Below are positions 22,875 to 32,451 of a stretch of 51,352 nt of DNA, piece after piece. The DNA lies in the NCBI GenBank assembly GCA_028874915.1, contig JAPPHA010000077.1, forward strand, positions 34,346 through 85,697, read 5' to 3'. This stretch comes from Paracoccaceae bacterium. Lineage in GTDB: Bacteria; Pseudomonadota; Alphaproteobacteria; Rhodobacterales; Rhodobacteraceae. Under the pieces are notes generated by a model. It ran no database searches. It had not been told where the DNA came from and was given only the letters and a program-made list of their open reading frames with translations. Every line of letters begins with the position of its first letter. Positions within the stretch are counted from its first letter, which is position 1. The translations under genes and the position numbers were made by a program.

Positions 22875-24722
22875 ATGCATTCGTCGTTGCCGGGAATCCG
22901 GAATCGCATGGTTGACCGTTACCGGAACACTCTAGACCGGTATGCCGTTGTTGGTGGCGACGTTGAGGCTTCGGTCGATTCGGGTGCCGGTCTCGGGGCG
23001 CTGATCGCGTTCCTGCCTTTTGTCCGGCCATACCGGTGGGTGATGGCCGGAGCTTTGTTCGCTCTGGTCGTGACAGCCGTACTATCGTTGTCCTTGCCGG
23101 TTTTGCTGCGAGTCGTCATCGACAACTGGCTCCTCGATCCCGAGGCCGCGTCCGATCTCCCCTTCCTCGTTGCTGTCGGAATTGCCGGTCTGCTGGCGAT
23201 TGGATCCGCGACGCGTTTCTACCTGGTGTCGCGCCTTGGCGAACATGTCGTGACCGATGTTCGTAAGGCCGTTTACAACCGCATGATCGGCATGAGTCCG
23301 GCCTATTTCGAAACCATCATGACCGGAGAAGTGCTGTCCCGGATCACGACCGATACCACGCTCGTCCAGACGGTCGTCGGTTCGTCTGCATCGATTGCGC
23401 TCCGGAACCTCCTGATCCTGTTCGGAGGAATGGTTGTCATGGCCCTGACCTCGGCCCGGCTTTCGGGACTGGCGCTGATCATCGTTCCCATGGTGATCGT
23501 GCCGATCCTTCTTCTTGGACGCCGGGTCCGGCGTTTCAGCAAGGTGACCCAGGATCGCGTGGCCGACTGCTCGGCTGACGCCTCGGAGACCCTTTCGGCC
23601 GTGCAGATCGTCCAGGCCTTCACGCTCGAACACGAAAGCCGGCAAAGGTTCGCCGAGCGTGCCGAACAGGCCTTTGTTGCTGCCCTGCGTCGGGTCGAGT
23701 CGCGTGCCTTGATGACGGTCTTCGTGATCTTCCTCATTGCCGTTGGGGTCGTCGGCGTACTCTGGGTCGGGACCAACCAGGTCCGTAGCGAGATGATGAC
23801 TCCGGGCGAACTGGTCCAGTTCCTGGTTGTCGCGGTCATGGTCGCCGGGTCCGCCGCCGCACTGACCGAGGTCTGGGGGGAAATCCAGCGGGCAGTGGGC
23901 GCTGCCGAGCGGCTCGGCGAATTGCTTCGGGCCGAAGACACGGTTCGGGACCCGCCGGACCCTGTGGCCATGCGTGACCCGATCGACGGCAGAATTACCT
24001 TTTCTGCGGTTTCCTTTCTCTATCCGTCGCGCCCCGGGTTTGCGGCGCTTCACGACGTGTCCTTTGACATCCGTGCCGGGGAAACGGTCGCAATTGTCGG
24101 GCCTTCGGGTGCCGGCAAGTCCACTGTGTTCCAATTGCTACTCCGGTTCTTTGATCCCGCCGCTGGTGAGGTTCGTCTCGATGGCGTCGATATCCGCCGC
24201 CTGAACCGTGAGGTCGTTCGTCGCCAGATGGCCTATGTCTCCCAGGAACCGGTCGTGTTTGCCGCCTCGGCAATTGACAACATTCGTTTCGGTCGGATCG
24301 ATGCCGACGACGAACAGGTTTTTGCCGCCGCCAGGGCTGCGGCGGTTCACGACTTCCTGATATCGCTTCCCGATGGATATCGGACGCATGTCGGCGAGCG
24401 TGGAATCAAGCTTTCCGGTGGACAACGGCAGCGGATTGCAATGGCAAGAGCCATCCTCAGGGACGCACCGATCCTGTTGCTCGACGAAGCCACTTCAGCG
24501 CTGGATTCCGAGAATGAACGGCTGGTTCAACAGGCGGTCGACCGACTTTCGGCCGGTCGGACGACTTTGATCGTTGCGCATCGGCTTTCGACGGTAAAGA
24601 AAGCGGACCGTATCATTGTTCTCGACAAGGGTCGGGTCGAAGCGACTGGCACCCACGCGGCGTTGATCGAGGCTGGCGGTCTCTACGCCAGGCTCGCAAA
24701 CCTCCAGTTGTCCCGCGACTGA
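22875..24722 (+). CDS. ABC exporter, fused membrane and ATPase domains (MsbA/ABCB-like)
   Basis: About 615 residues. The N-terminal half has six predicted membrane helices (for example VMAGALFALVVTAVLSLSLP, then ALIIVPMVIVPILLLGRRVR) and the intracellular-loop motif FETIMTGEVLSRITTDTTLV. The ATPase half shows AIVGPSGAGKSTVFQLLLRF (Walker A), YVSQEPVVFAASAIDNI (Q-loop), [16 protein letters not shown] (signature), ILLLDEATSALDSE (Walker B) and VAHRLSTVKKAD (H-loop), all intact. It should work as a homodimer exporting a lipid or drug-like molecule from the cytoplasm. Start codons 22875 and 22908 are both possible and neither has a strong ribosome-binding site. It precedes the pyrimidine operon by 217 bases but is probably unrelated to it. 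Confidence 0.88.
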   Translation: MHSSLPGIRNRMVDRYRNTLDRYAVVGGDVEASVDSGAGLGALIAFLPFVRPYRWVMAGALFALVVTAVLSLSLPVLLRVVIDNWLLDPEAASDLPFLVAVGIAGLLAIGSATRFYLVSRLGEHVVTDVRKAVYNRMIGMSPAYFETIMTGEVLSRITTDTTLVQTVVGSSASIALRNLLILFGGMVVMALTSARLSGLALIIVPMVIVPILLLGRRVRRFSKVTQDRVADCSADASETLSAVQIVQAFTLEHESRQRFAERAEQAFVAALRRVESRALMTVFVIFLIAVGVVGVLWVGTNQVRSEMMTPGELVQFLVVAVMVAGSAAALTEVWGEIQRAVGAAERLGELLRAEDTVRDPPDPVAMRDPIDGRITFSAVSFLYPSRPGFAALHDVSFDIRAGETVAIVGPSGAGKSTVFQLLLRFFDPAAGEVRLDGVDIRRLNREVVRRQMAYVSQEPVVFAASAIDNIRFGRIDADDEQVFAAARAAAVHDFLISLPDGYRTHVGERGIKLSGGQRQRIAMARAILRDAPILLLDEATSALDSENERLVQQAVDRLSAGRTTLIVAHRLSTVKKADRIIVLDKGRVEATGTHAALIEAGGLYARLANLQLSRD

Positions 24723-24939
24723 ACGGTCTGCGGTCGGTTCACCCGTATTCGTCATACGGCGGCGGCATGCCGTTCCGGAGCTTGCGACCGCAGCCAACTG
24801 CGCGATGACGACCAGCGTTGCGGGATGAACCGGGAGAATCGACCGGGGCCTGCAGACAGCCACCCGATTGACAATCCGGTGACCGTCTCCATGATGATGG
24901 CCGCGAACTGAGTGATCAGGACGGAACAAGGAGTCGCCA

Positions 24940-26292
24940 ATGTCAAGTTCCGAGCCGGCTGCCGGAGTTGTCGGGGGACGGCTGGAATCCGAGGTGTATG
25001 CGAGAAATTTCGCCGATCTTCATCCGCCCATGAGTGCTCATGAGGCAAAGGTCGCCGCCGACCGCTGCTACTTCTGCCATGACGCGCCCTGTGTGACGGC
25101 TTGCCCGACGGCCATCGATATTCCGCTGTTTATACGCCAGATTTCGACCGGCATTCCGGAGACGGCGGCGGTGACGATTCTCGAACAGAATATCCTTGGC
25201 GGCATGTGCGCCCGGGCTTGTCCGACGGAGGTTCTCTGCGAAGATGCCTGCGTTCGAGAGGTGGCGGAGGGGGCACCGGTCGAGATCGGCAGACTTCAGC
25301 GATTTGCGACTGACGTTCTGGTCTTGGAGAACAGGCATCCCTTCACCCGGTCTGACGAAACGGGCAGGCATGTCGCCGTCGTGGGGTCCGGGCCCGCCGG
25401 TCTGGCCTGTGCCCACCGGCTCGCAATGAAGGGTCACCGGGTCACCGTTTTCGAGCCGCGGGAGCGGCCCGGCGGGCTCAACGAATACGGAATCGCGGCC
25501 TACAAGACAGTTGATGAATTCGCCCGCCGCGAAGTCGAATGGTTGTTGGCCATCGGCGGCATCGACATTCGACCCGGATGCCTGGGCGAAGACCTCGATC
25601 TTGCCCGGCTCCGGGAGGACTATGACGCGGTGTTCCTCGGAATCGGTCTCGCCGGCGTCAATGCACTTCTTCTGGAGAGTGGCGAGGATTCCGCGTCTGC
25701 GGACCAGGCGGAGGATGCCATCGCTTTCATCGCTCGGCTTCGCCAGTCCCCGAATCTCGGTGAATTGCCGGTCGGGCGCGACGTTGTGGTGGTCGGAGGC
25801 GGGATGACGGCGATCGATGCGGCAGTCCAGTCGAAACTGCTGGGCGCAGAAACGGTAACCATCGTCTACCGGCGAGACCGCGACAGGATGAGCGCGTCTG
25901 GATTTGAACAGAATCTCGCATTGAAGACAGGTGTCCGCATTCTCGCCAATGCCCGTCCGGTTCGAGTGGTCGCCGGGGACGACGGGGTCCAGAACGTTGA
26001 GTTCGTCCGAACCCGAACCCGGAATGGCGGAGTCGAGGACAGCGGCACCCGGTTCCGGCTCCGGGCCGACCAGCTGTTTCGCGCCATTGGCCAGCGTCTC
26101 GATGTCGATGCCGAAGGACTCGAGATCCGGCGGGGGAAGATTTGCGTCGACGCGAACGGCAGAACGAGCCTTGCCGGTGTCTGGGCCGGCGGAGATTGCG
26201 CCAACGGCGGCGATGATCTGACCGTGACGGCCGTTGCCAATGGTCGTGACGCTGCCGAAGACATGCATCGGACCTTTGACCAGGAGGGCTGA
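24940..26292 (+). CDS. preT: Dihydropyrimidine dehydrogenase, NAD-binding subunit PreT
   Basis: A 450-residue flavo-iron-sulfur protein like the small subunit of glutamate synthase. Residues 43-55 (CYFCHDAPCVTAC) and 88-104 (GMCARACPTEVLCEDAC) supply Cys ligands for two [4Fe-4S] clusters. VVGSGPAGLACAHRLAMKGH near 147 is the FAD site, and VVVGGGMTAIDAAVQS near 284 the NAD(P)H site. GVWAGGDCANGGDDLTVTAV near 409 is the usual C-terminal FAD contact. PreT passes electrons from NADH to PreA, which reduces uracil or thymine to the 5,6-dihydro form. AAGGAG lies 6 bases before the ATG. It is the first gene of the pyrimidine-degradation set and the preA start follows by 77 bases. Confidence 0.92.
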   Translation: MSSSEPAAGVVGGRLESEVYARNFADLHPPMSAHEAKVAADRCYFCHDAPCVTACPTAIDIPLFIRQISTGIPETAAVTILEQNILGGMCARACPTEVLCEDACVREVAEGAPVEIGRLQRFATDVLVLENRHPFTRSDETGRHVAVVGSGPAGLACAHRLAMKGHRVTVFEPRERPGGLNEYGIAAYKTVDEFARREVEWLLAIGGIDIRPGCLGEDLDLARLREDYDAVFLGIGLAGVNALLLESGEDSASADQAEDAIAFIARLRQSPNLGELPVGRDVVVVGGGMTAIDAAVQSKLLGAETVTIVYRRDRDRMSASGFEQNLALKTGVRILANARPVRVVAGDDGVQNVEFVRTRTRNGGVEDSGTRFRLRADQLFRAIGQRLDVDAEGLEIRRGKICVDANGRTSLAGVWAGGDCANGGDDLTVTAVANGRDAAEDMHRTFDQEG

Positions 26293-26369
26293 TCGGAACC
26301 GCCCGGGTCCGCGTAGAATCGAACGGAATACGGGCAGTGCGCGTCTGAACCCGGAATCAGGAGAGTGTC

Positions 26370-27674
26370 ATGGCTGATCTGACCACTGAGTTTGCCGGAA
26401 TCCGGTCTCCGAATCCGTTCTGGCTGGCCTCGGCGCCGCCGACCGACAAGGAATACAATGTCCGCCGCGCGTTCGATCTCGGCTGGGGTGGTGTGGTCTG
26501 GAAGACGTTGGGACTGGACCCGCATATCGTCAACGTGAATGGCCCGCGATACGGCGTTGTCTGGGGTGCCGACCGGCAACTTATCGGAATGAACAACATC
26601 GAACTGATCACCGACCGACCTCTCGATGTCAATTTGCGGGAAATCAAGACGATCAAGCGCGATTTTCCCGATCGGGCTGTCGTCGTCTCGCTGATGGTCC
26701 CCTGCGAACAGGAGGCCTGGAGCTTCATCCTGGACAAAGTCGAGGATACCGGCGCCGACGGTGTGGAACTCAATTTCGGCTGCCCGCACGGCATGAGTGA
26801 ACGTGGCATGGGTTCGGCCGTCGGCCAGGTGCCGGAGTACATCGAAATGGTAACCCGTTGGTGCAAGGCCAACACGCGCATGCCGGTCATCGTGAAGCTG
26901 ACGCCGAACGTGACCGACATCCGCTACCCCGCAAGGGCGGCCGGCAACGGAGGCGCCGATGCCGTCAGCCTTATCAACACGCTGAACTCAATTACCAGCG
27001 TTGACCTGGACGCCTTCTGCCCTGAACCTGCAATCGACGGCAAGGGAACGCACGGCGGCTACTGTGGCCCGGCAGTGCGTCCCATCGCGCTGCACATGGT
27101 CGCCGAAATCGCCCGCGACCCGGAGACGCGGGATCTGCCAATCTCCGGGATCGGAGGAATCGGCACCTGGCGCGACGCGGCCGAGTTTATTGTGCTCGGC
27201 GCCGGAAACGTTCAGGTCTGTACGGCGGCCATGACGTTTGGATTCCGCATCATTCACGAAATGATAGCCGGTTTGGAGCACTGGATGGCTTCCGGAGGTC
27301 ACGACTCCATCGATGCCATTCGCGGACGGGCGACGCCGAACGTGACCGATTGGCAGTACCTCAACCTGAATTTTATCACCAAGGCGAGGATTGATACGGA
27401 ACTTTGCATCAAGTGCGGCCGTTGCTTCGCGGCCTGCGAGGACGCGTCGCATCAGGCCATCGCCATCGGACCCGGCCGGACCTTCGAAGTGATCGACGAG
27501 GAATGCGTGGCGTGCAATCTTTGCGTCAATGTTTGTCCCGTGGAGAACTGCATCACCATGGAAACCCTGCCGGCGGGAAGCATCGATCCGCGGACCGGTC
27601 AGACCGTCGAACCCGTCTACGCCAACTGGACCGTTCACCCCAACAATCCCGGGGCGGCATCGTCAGCGAAGTGA
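26370..27674 (+). CDS. preA: Dihydropyrimidine dehydrogenase, catalytic subunit PreA
   Basis: A 434-residue protein: residues 1-320 are a dihydroorotate-dehydrogenase-like FMN barrel (FAGIRSPNPFWLASAPPTDK at the start, VELNFGCPHGMSERGMG in the middle, ISGIGGIGTWRDAAEFIVLG towards its end) and residues 340-415 are a ferredoxin-like domain with CIKCGRCFAACEDAS and CVACNLCVNVCPVENC, two [4Fe-4S] clusters. The Cys of NFGCPHG is the expected catalytic acid. Together with PreT it carries out NADH-dependent reduction of uracil and thymine, the first step of reductive pyrimidine breakdown. AGGAG precedes the ATG. The domain order and length match E. coli PreA plus the short extension seen in alphaproteobacteria. 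Confidence 0.93.
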   Translation: MADLTTEFAGIRSPNPFWLASAPPTDKEYNVRRAFDLGWGGVVWKTLGLDPHIVNVNGPRYGVVWGADRQLIGMNNIELITDRPLDVNLREIKTIKRDFPDRAVVVSLMVPCEQEAWSFILDKVEDTGADGVELNFGCPHGMSERGMGSAVGQVPEYIEMVTRWCKANTRMPVIVKLTPNVTDIRYPARAAGNGGADAVSLINTLNSITSVDLDAFCPEPAIDGKGTHGGYCGPAVRPIALHMVAEIARDPETRDLPISGIGGIGTWRDAAEFIVLGAGNVQVCTAAMTFGFRIIHEMIAGLEHWMASGGHDSIDAIRGRATPNVTDWQYLNLNFITKARIDTELCIKCGRCFAACEDASHQAIAIGPGRTFEVIDEECVACNLCVNVCPVENCITMETLPAGSIDPRTGQTVEPVYANWTVHPNNPGAASSAK

Positions 27675-27747
27675 CGGGCGAATTCACCGATTGGTGTTGG
27701 CGTCACAGGGCAAATGTCCGAAGGGTTGGTGATGGGATGGATGAACC

Positions 27748-28998
27748 ATGACGGACACGCGAGACAATCTTCAGCTGAATGCCGGCCGGCTCTGGGACAG
27801 CATCATGGACATGGCCAAGATTGGCCCGGGCGTCGCTGGTGGAAACAACAGGCAAACGCTGACCGACGCTGACGGTGAAGGCCGTACCTTGTTCCAGACG
27901 TGGTGCGAAGCGGCCGGGTTGACGGTCGGTGTCGACCAGATGGGAACGATGTATGCCCGTCGGGACGGCACGGATTCCAGCCTTCTTCCGGTTTGCGCCG
28001 GCAGCCATCTCGACACCCAGCCAACCGGCGGAAAGTACGACGGTGTTCTCGGTGTGCTGGCGGCCCTTGAGATCGTCCGGACACTCAATGACCTCGGTAT
28101 CCGGACCCGGCGGCCGATCGAGATCATCAACTGGACCAATGAGGAAGGAACCCGATTTGCGCCGCCGATGCTGGCATCGGGCGTGTATGCGGGTGTCCAT
28201 GATCTCGAATGGGCATACGACAGGGAAGACGGCGACGGTGCGAAGTTCGGTGACGAATTGATGCGGGTGGGCTGGAAGGGCGACGAGGCCGTCGGCGCCC
28301 GGAAGATGCATGCCTTCTTCGAACTTCACATCGAACAGGGCCCGATCCTGGAGGCGGAAACGACCGACATCGGAGTCGTCACCCATGGTCAGGGCCTGTC
28401 ATGGACCGAAGTGACGCTTGTGGGCAAGGAAAGCCACACAGGCAGCACACCAATGCCCATGCGCCGGAATGCCGGCCTGGGAATGGCGCGAATACTCGAG
28501 GAAGTTGACCGGATCGCGTGGTCCCATGCGCCGTATGCCGTCGGGGCTGCCGGGCATGTCGAGGTCTTTCCGAACAGCCGAAACGTTATTCCCGGCCGCG
28601 TGGTCTTCACTGTCGACTTCCGCTCGCCGGACCGGGCGGCCATTGAGGACATGGAATCCCGTCTCCGGTCCGACGGTGAGGCGATCGCGCAGGACCTCGG
28701 ACTCGAGATCAGTTTTGAAAAGGTCGGGGGATTTGACCCGGTCACTTTCGATCCGGACTGTGTCGCTGCCGTCCGCGTCGCTGCGGAACGTCTGGGTTAT
28801 TCGCACCGCGACCTTGTTTCCGGAGCCGGGCATGATGCCTGCTGGGTCAACAAGGTGGTTCCGTCGGCGATGGTCATGTGTCCATGCGTCGACGGGCTGT
28901 CGCACAATGAAGCTGAGGAAATCGACCCGGCCTGGGCGGAAGCGGGAGCCAACGTCCTATTGCACGCGGTTCTCGACACCGCGGGCGTCGTGACCTGA
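27748..28998 (+). CDS. N-carbamoyl-beta-alanine/amino-acid amidohydrolase (M20 family)
   Basis: A 416-residue zinc amidohydrolase of the HyuC/beta-ureidopropionase branch of family M20. GSHLDTQPTGGKYDGVLGVL (His87, Asp98) supplies the first metal ligands. NWTNEEGTRF carries the catalytic and metal Glu, FFELHIEQGPILE another His, and SGAGHDACWV the C-terminal His. In this operon it should cleave N-carbamoyl-beta-alanine (from uracil) or its methyl analogue (from thymine) to the beta-amino acid, CO2 and ammonia, the third step of the pathway. It lies 73 bases after preA and 62 before the dihydropyrimidinase gene. The ribosome-binding site is modest (GGATGG). Some relatives act on hydantoin-derived N-carbamoyl amino acids, which the context makes less likely. 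Confidence 0.9.
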   Translation: MTDTRDNLQLNAGRLWDSIMDMAKIGPGVAGGNNRQTLTDADGEGRTLFQTWCEAAGLTVGVDQMGTMYARRDGTDSSLLPVCAGSHLDTQPTGGKYDGVLGVLAALEIVRTLNDLGIRTRRPIEIINWTNEEGTRFAPPMLASGVYAGVHDLEWAYDREDGDGAKFGDELMRVGWKGDEAVGARKMHAFFELHIEQGPILEAETTDIGVVTHGQGLSWTEVTLVGKESHTGSTPMPMRRNAGLGMARILEEVDRIAWSHAPYAVGAAGHVEVFPNSRNVIPGRVVFTVDFRSPDRAAIEDMESRLRSDGEAIAQDLGLEISFEKVGGFDPVTFDPDCVAAVRVAAERLGYSHRDLVSGAGHDACWVNKVVPSAMVMCPCVDGLSHNEAEEIDPAWAEAGANVLLHAVLDTAGVVT

Positions 28999-29060
28999 TT
29001 TCCGGCCGGAGCCACGTCGCCTTGAACCGGCGCAGCGACAGGACCTGAAGGAGAAGAAAC

Positions 29061-30521
29061 ATGAGCAAGGTCGTCAAGGGCGGGACGGTGGTCACGGCCG
29101 ACCGGACATGGAAGGCGGATGTGCTGATCGAGGGTGAACGGATCGCCCGGGTCGGCGAAGGGCTGTCCGGTGATGAGGTCGTCGATGCTGAAGGGGCCTA
29201 TGTCATTCCCGGAGGAATCGATCCGCACACCCATCTCGAGATGCCTTTCATGGGAACCACTGCCGCCGAAACCTTCGAATCGGGCACCTGGGCGGCAGCC
29301 GTCGGTGGAACCACCATGCTGGTCGATTTCTGCTTGCCGGGCGAAGACGGTTCTCTGAAGAACGCCATCAATGAATGGCATCGGAAATCCGCGCCTCAGA
29401 TCTGCAGCGACATCGGCTACCACATGGCCGTTACCGGATGGGACGAGACGGTGTTCAACGAAATGAAGGATGCCGTCGACATGGGCGTGAATTCCTTCAA
29501 GCACTTCATGGCCTACAAGGGCGCATTGATGGTCGAGGACGACGAAATGTTCGCGTCCTTCCGGCGCTGTGCCGAACTGGGTGCCCTTCCCATGGTCCAT
29601 GCCGAGAACGGCGATATCGTTGCGGAACTTCAGCAAAAATACATTGCCGAAGGAATCACGGGGCCTGAAGGCCACGCCTATTCCCGGCCCCCGGAAGTGG
29701 AGGGCGAAGCCGCCAACCGCGCCATCATGATCGCGGACGCCGCCAATGTTCCCCTCTACATCGTCCACGTTTCCTGCGAACAGGCCCATGAAGCGATCCG
29801 AAGGGCCCGGCAGAAGGGCATGAGGGTTTACGGCGAACCGCTGATCCAGTTCCTGACCCTTGATGAGTCCGAGTACTTCAATCAGAGTTGGGAACATGCA
29901 GCCCGGCGGGTCATGTCGCCTCCGTTCCGCAACAAGGAACATCAGGCCGGTCTCTGGGCGGGCCTTCAGGCCGGCTCCCTGCAGGTCGTGGCGACCGACC
30001 ACGCCGCCTTCACAACCGAGCAGAAGCGCATGGGGATCGACAATTTCATGACCATTCCGAACGGGACCGGTGGCCTTGAGGAAAGGCTCGCGGTCCTGTG
30101 GACGGAAGGCGTTGAGACCGGCCGGCTGACAATGAACGAATTCGTGGCCGCGACCTCGACCAACATCGCTCGTATCCTCAATATCTACCCGAAAAAGGGG
30201 GCGATTACAGAGGGTGCCGATGCCGATATCACCGTTTGGGATCCGTCGATCCACAAGACGATTTCCGCCAGCACCCACAAGTCGGTCCTCGACTACAACG
30301 TCTTCGAGGGCTGGGCGGTGAAGGCGCAGGCACGCTACACGCTCAGCCGGGGCGAAGTGATCTGGGCCTGGGGACAGAATTCCCAGCCGCAGCCCGGCCG
30401 CGGGAAGTTTGTTCCGCGTCCGCCGTTTCCGTCGGCGCATCGCGCTCTGTCAAAATGGAAGGCTCTCAACAGCCCTCGAAAGATCGAACGAAATCCGCTC
30501 AACATTCCTGCAGGAATTTGA
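29061..30521 (+). CDS. hydA: Dihydropyrimidinase (D-hydantoinase)
   Basis: A 486-residue cyclic amidohydrolase. GGIDPHTHLEMPFMG (His56, His58) gives the first zinc ligands. The segment SFKHFMAYKG contains Lys153, expected to be carbamylated and bridge the two zincs. VHAENGD and HVSCEQAHEAI provide further His ligands, and ATDHAAFTTEQ the catalytic Asp. It opens the ring of dihydrouracil or dihydrothymine to the N-carbamoyl beta-amino acid, the second step. AAGGAGA precedes ATG 29061. With preT, preA and the M20 hydrolase this completes the reductive pathway. The gene order (reductase, third-step enzyme, second-step enzyme) is one commonly seen in alphaproteobacteria. Confidence 0.94.
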   Translation: MSKVVKGGTVVTADRTWKADVLIEGERIARVGEGLSGDEVVDAEGAYVIPGGIDPHTHLEMPFMGTTAAETFESGTWAAAVGGTTMLVDFCLPGEDGSLKNAINEWHRKSAPQICSDIGYHMAVTGWDETVFNEMKDAVDMGVNSFKHFMAYKGALMVEDDEMFASFRRCAELGALPMVHAENGDIVAELQQKYIAEGITGPEGHAYSRPPEVEGEAANRAIMIADAANVPLYIVHVSCEQAHEAIRRARQKGMRVYGEPLIQFLTLDESEYFNQSWEHAARRVMSPPFRNKEHQAGLWAGLQAGSLQVVATDHAAFTTEQKRMGIDNFMTIPNGTGGLEERLAVLWTEGVETGRLTMNEFVAATSTNIARILNIYPKKGAITEGADADITVWDPSIHKTISASTHKSVLDYNVFEGWAVKAQARYTLSRGEVIWAWGQNSQPQPGRGKFVPRPPFPSAHRALSKWKALNSPRKIERNPLNIPAGI

Positions 30522-30656
30522 CCGCGTGGCGGACGGTTCCGGGGAGGTAGGCATGCGGGAGCGTCCGGCGACGGTTGCGGACGCGGGCATCGGTTGCCGG
30601 AGCGCGGGTGTCGGTCGTGAGCAACACCGGCATCCGGGTTCGGGCGTCATGCACTG

Positions 30657-31421
30657 ATGGAGACGCCGGCGATCGACGCACGTTCGGTCACCCTGACGTT
30701 TCAGACGGCCGATGGGCCGGTCAATGCGCTGCAGGATGTGACCCTTTCGGTCGGAAAGGGCGACTTCGTGTCCTTCATCGGTCCTTCGGGATGCGGAAAG
30801 ACCACGCTGCTTCGAGTGATTGCCGATCTGGAAACGCCGACCGGAGGCGAGGTCCGGGTTAACGGCATGACACCGGAAGCGGCCCGCAGGGCCCGCGCTT
30901 ACGGTTATGTCTTTCAGGCGGCCGGACTCTATCCTTGGCGGACGATTGAGAAGAACGTCAAGCTGCCGCTCGAAATCATGGGCTACGACCGCGCCGAGCG
31001 GGATCACAGGGCTCGAGAGGCGCTGAAGCTCGTGGACCTGGAAGGCTTCGAAAAGAAGTACCCCTGGCAGCTTTCCGGCGGCATGCAGCAGCGGGCGTCC
31101 ATCGCAAGGGCGCTGGCCTTCGATGCGGATATTCTGCTGATGGATGAACCGTTCGGTGCGCTCGACGAGATTGTCCGCGACCGGTTGAACGAGGAACTGC
31201 TCGACCTCTGGGCGCGAACGGCGAAGACGATTGCATTCGTTACCCATTCGATCACTGAAGCAGTCTTTCTCTCGACGAAGATCGTGGTCATGTCACCCCG
31301 TCCCGGACGGGTCACCGACGTCATCGACAGCCCGTTGCCGAAAGAGCGGTCGCTCGCCATTCGTGACAGTCCCGAGTTCGTGGAGATCGCCTGGCGGATT
31401 CGTCAGGGTTTGCGAGCGTGA
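30657..31421 (+). CDS. ABC importer ATPase, nitrate/sulfonate/taurine/pyrimidine type
   Basis: A 254-residue ATPase of the SsuB/TauB/ThiZ group. FIGPSGCGKTTLLRVIADLE is Walker A, YVFQAAGLYPWRTIEKNV the Q-loop, LSGGMQQRASIARALAFD the signature, ILLMDEPFGALDEIVRDRLN Walker B and FVTHSITEAVFLS the H-loop. It powers uptake through the two permeases that follow. It lies 135 bases downstream of the dihydropyrimidinase on the same strand, which implies transport of a pyrimidine or a pathway intermediate. Ribosome-binding sequence before ATG 30657 is weak. The 154 bases after it hold no gene. Confidence 0.88.
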   Translation: METPAIDARSVTLTFQTADGPVNALQDVTLSVGKGDFVSFIGPSGCGKTTLLRVIADLETPTGGEVRVNGMTPEAARRARAYGYVFQAAGLYPWRTIEKNVKLPLEIMGYDRAERDHRAREALKLVDLEGFEKKYPWQLSGGMQQRASIARALAFDADILLMDEPFGALDEIVRDRLNEELLDLWARTAKTIAFVTHSITEAVFLSTKIVVMSPRPGRVTDVIDSPLPKERSLAIRDSPEFVEIAWRIRQGLRA

Positions 31422-31575
31422 AGGACTGGTTTCGAGTGGGTGGACGTGGCGTCCTCTCTGAACGGGCGGTGTGGGCCGACCTGCGTGTCCGTGCCGGAAT
31501 GACAGCCATGGCGCAAACGGGTGCCGACCGGGTCCGGCACTTGAAGACCGTCATGGATCTGTCGAGACAGGACCG

Positions 31576-32451
31576 ATGATACGGCCGGGCGGAACGATTC
31601 TTCCGGTTTTCACCGTTGTCCTGGCGATCGTCATGATCTGGTACCTCGCCGCGGTTCTCCTGAATGCCGCCTGGGCAATAGATCGGGCGGAAAAGGCTGG
31701 GCAGGACCTCACAAAGGCCGAACTGGTCTCGGAAACCCTGTCCCAGGACCGCCCCCGGCTTCCGGCGCCGCATCAGGTGGTGATTGAGATCTGGGAAACC
31801 ACGGCCGAGAAGAAGATCACGTCGAAACGCAGCCTGATCTATCACGGGTGGGTGACCCTGTCGGCTACGCTTCTCGGGTTCGTGTTCGGTGCCGGCCTTG
31901 GTATGCTCCTGGCGGTTGCCATCGTTCATGACAGGGCCACGGATCTCAGCGTCATGCCTCTGGTCATCGGGTCCCAGACGATCCCGATTCTCGCGTTGGC
32001 ACCGATGATCATCGTGGTTCTCAACGCGGTCGGGCTGTCCGGACTGATCCCGAAGGCCATCATCTCCGCCTATCTCAGTTTCTTTCCGGTGGCCGTCGGA
32101 ATGGTTTCCGGGTTTCGCAGCCCCGCGGCGTATGAGCTTGACCTGATGAAGACCTACAATGCCAACCGGATGCAGCTGTTTTGGAAACTCAGGGTTCCGG
32201 CCTCGACTCCTTTCCTGTTCCCATCGCTCAAGGTTGCCATCGCCGCGAGCCTTGTGGGGGCCATCGTTGGCGAATTGCCGACCGGTGCCGTCGCAGGGCT
32301 GGGCGCCAGGCTGCTGGTTGGCAGCTACTATGGTCAGACAGTCCAGATTTGGTCCGCCCTCGTCGTAGCGGCGACGCTGGCGGCGGCGCTCGTGACCCTG
32401 ATGGGGGCTGCCGAACGGTTGACAAGGCGAGCCATGGGAACGCCACCGTGA
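31576..32451 (+). CDS. ABC importer permease, BPD_transp_1 type (first of two)
   Basis: A 291-residue membrane protein. The start has one helix (LPVFTVVLAIVMIWYLAAVL), followed by a soluble stretch of about 60 residues (RLPAPHQVVIEIWETT) typical of the SsuC/ThiX family. Five more helices come after that, including VTLSATLLGFVFGAGLGMLL. The cytoplasmic EAA-like loop that contacts the ATPase is AAYELDLMKTYNANRMQLFW and following LRVPASTPFLFPSLK. ATG 31576 is preferred to the longer open frame from 31471, whose extra residues are not membrane-protein-like. The TGA overlaps the GTG start of the second permease, so the two are translationally coupled, as expected for a heterodimer. Confidence 0.85.
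   Translation: MIRPGGTILPVFTVVLAIVMIWYLAAVLLNAAWAIDRAEKAGQDLTKAELVSETLSQDRPRLPAPHQVVIEIWETTAEKKITSKRSLIYHGWVTLSATLLGFVFGAGLGMLLAVAIVHDRATDLSVMPLVIGSQTIPILALAPMIIVVLNAVGLSGLIPKAIISAYLSFFPVAVGMVSGFRSPAAYELDLMKTYNANRMQLFWKLRVPASTPFLFPSLKVAIAASLVGAIVGELPTGAVAGLGARLLVGSYYGQTVQIWSALVVAATLAAALVTLMGAAERLTRRAMGTPP

Noticed and set aside
28797-30440. 547-codon minus-strand open frame
   Set aside because: Antisense to dihydropyrimidinase, which has all its metal ligands; the antisense product has no recognisable family.
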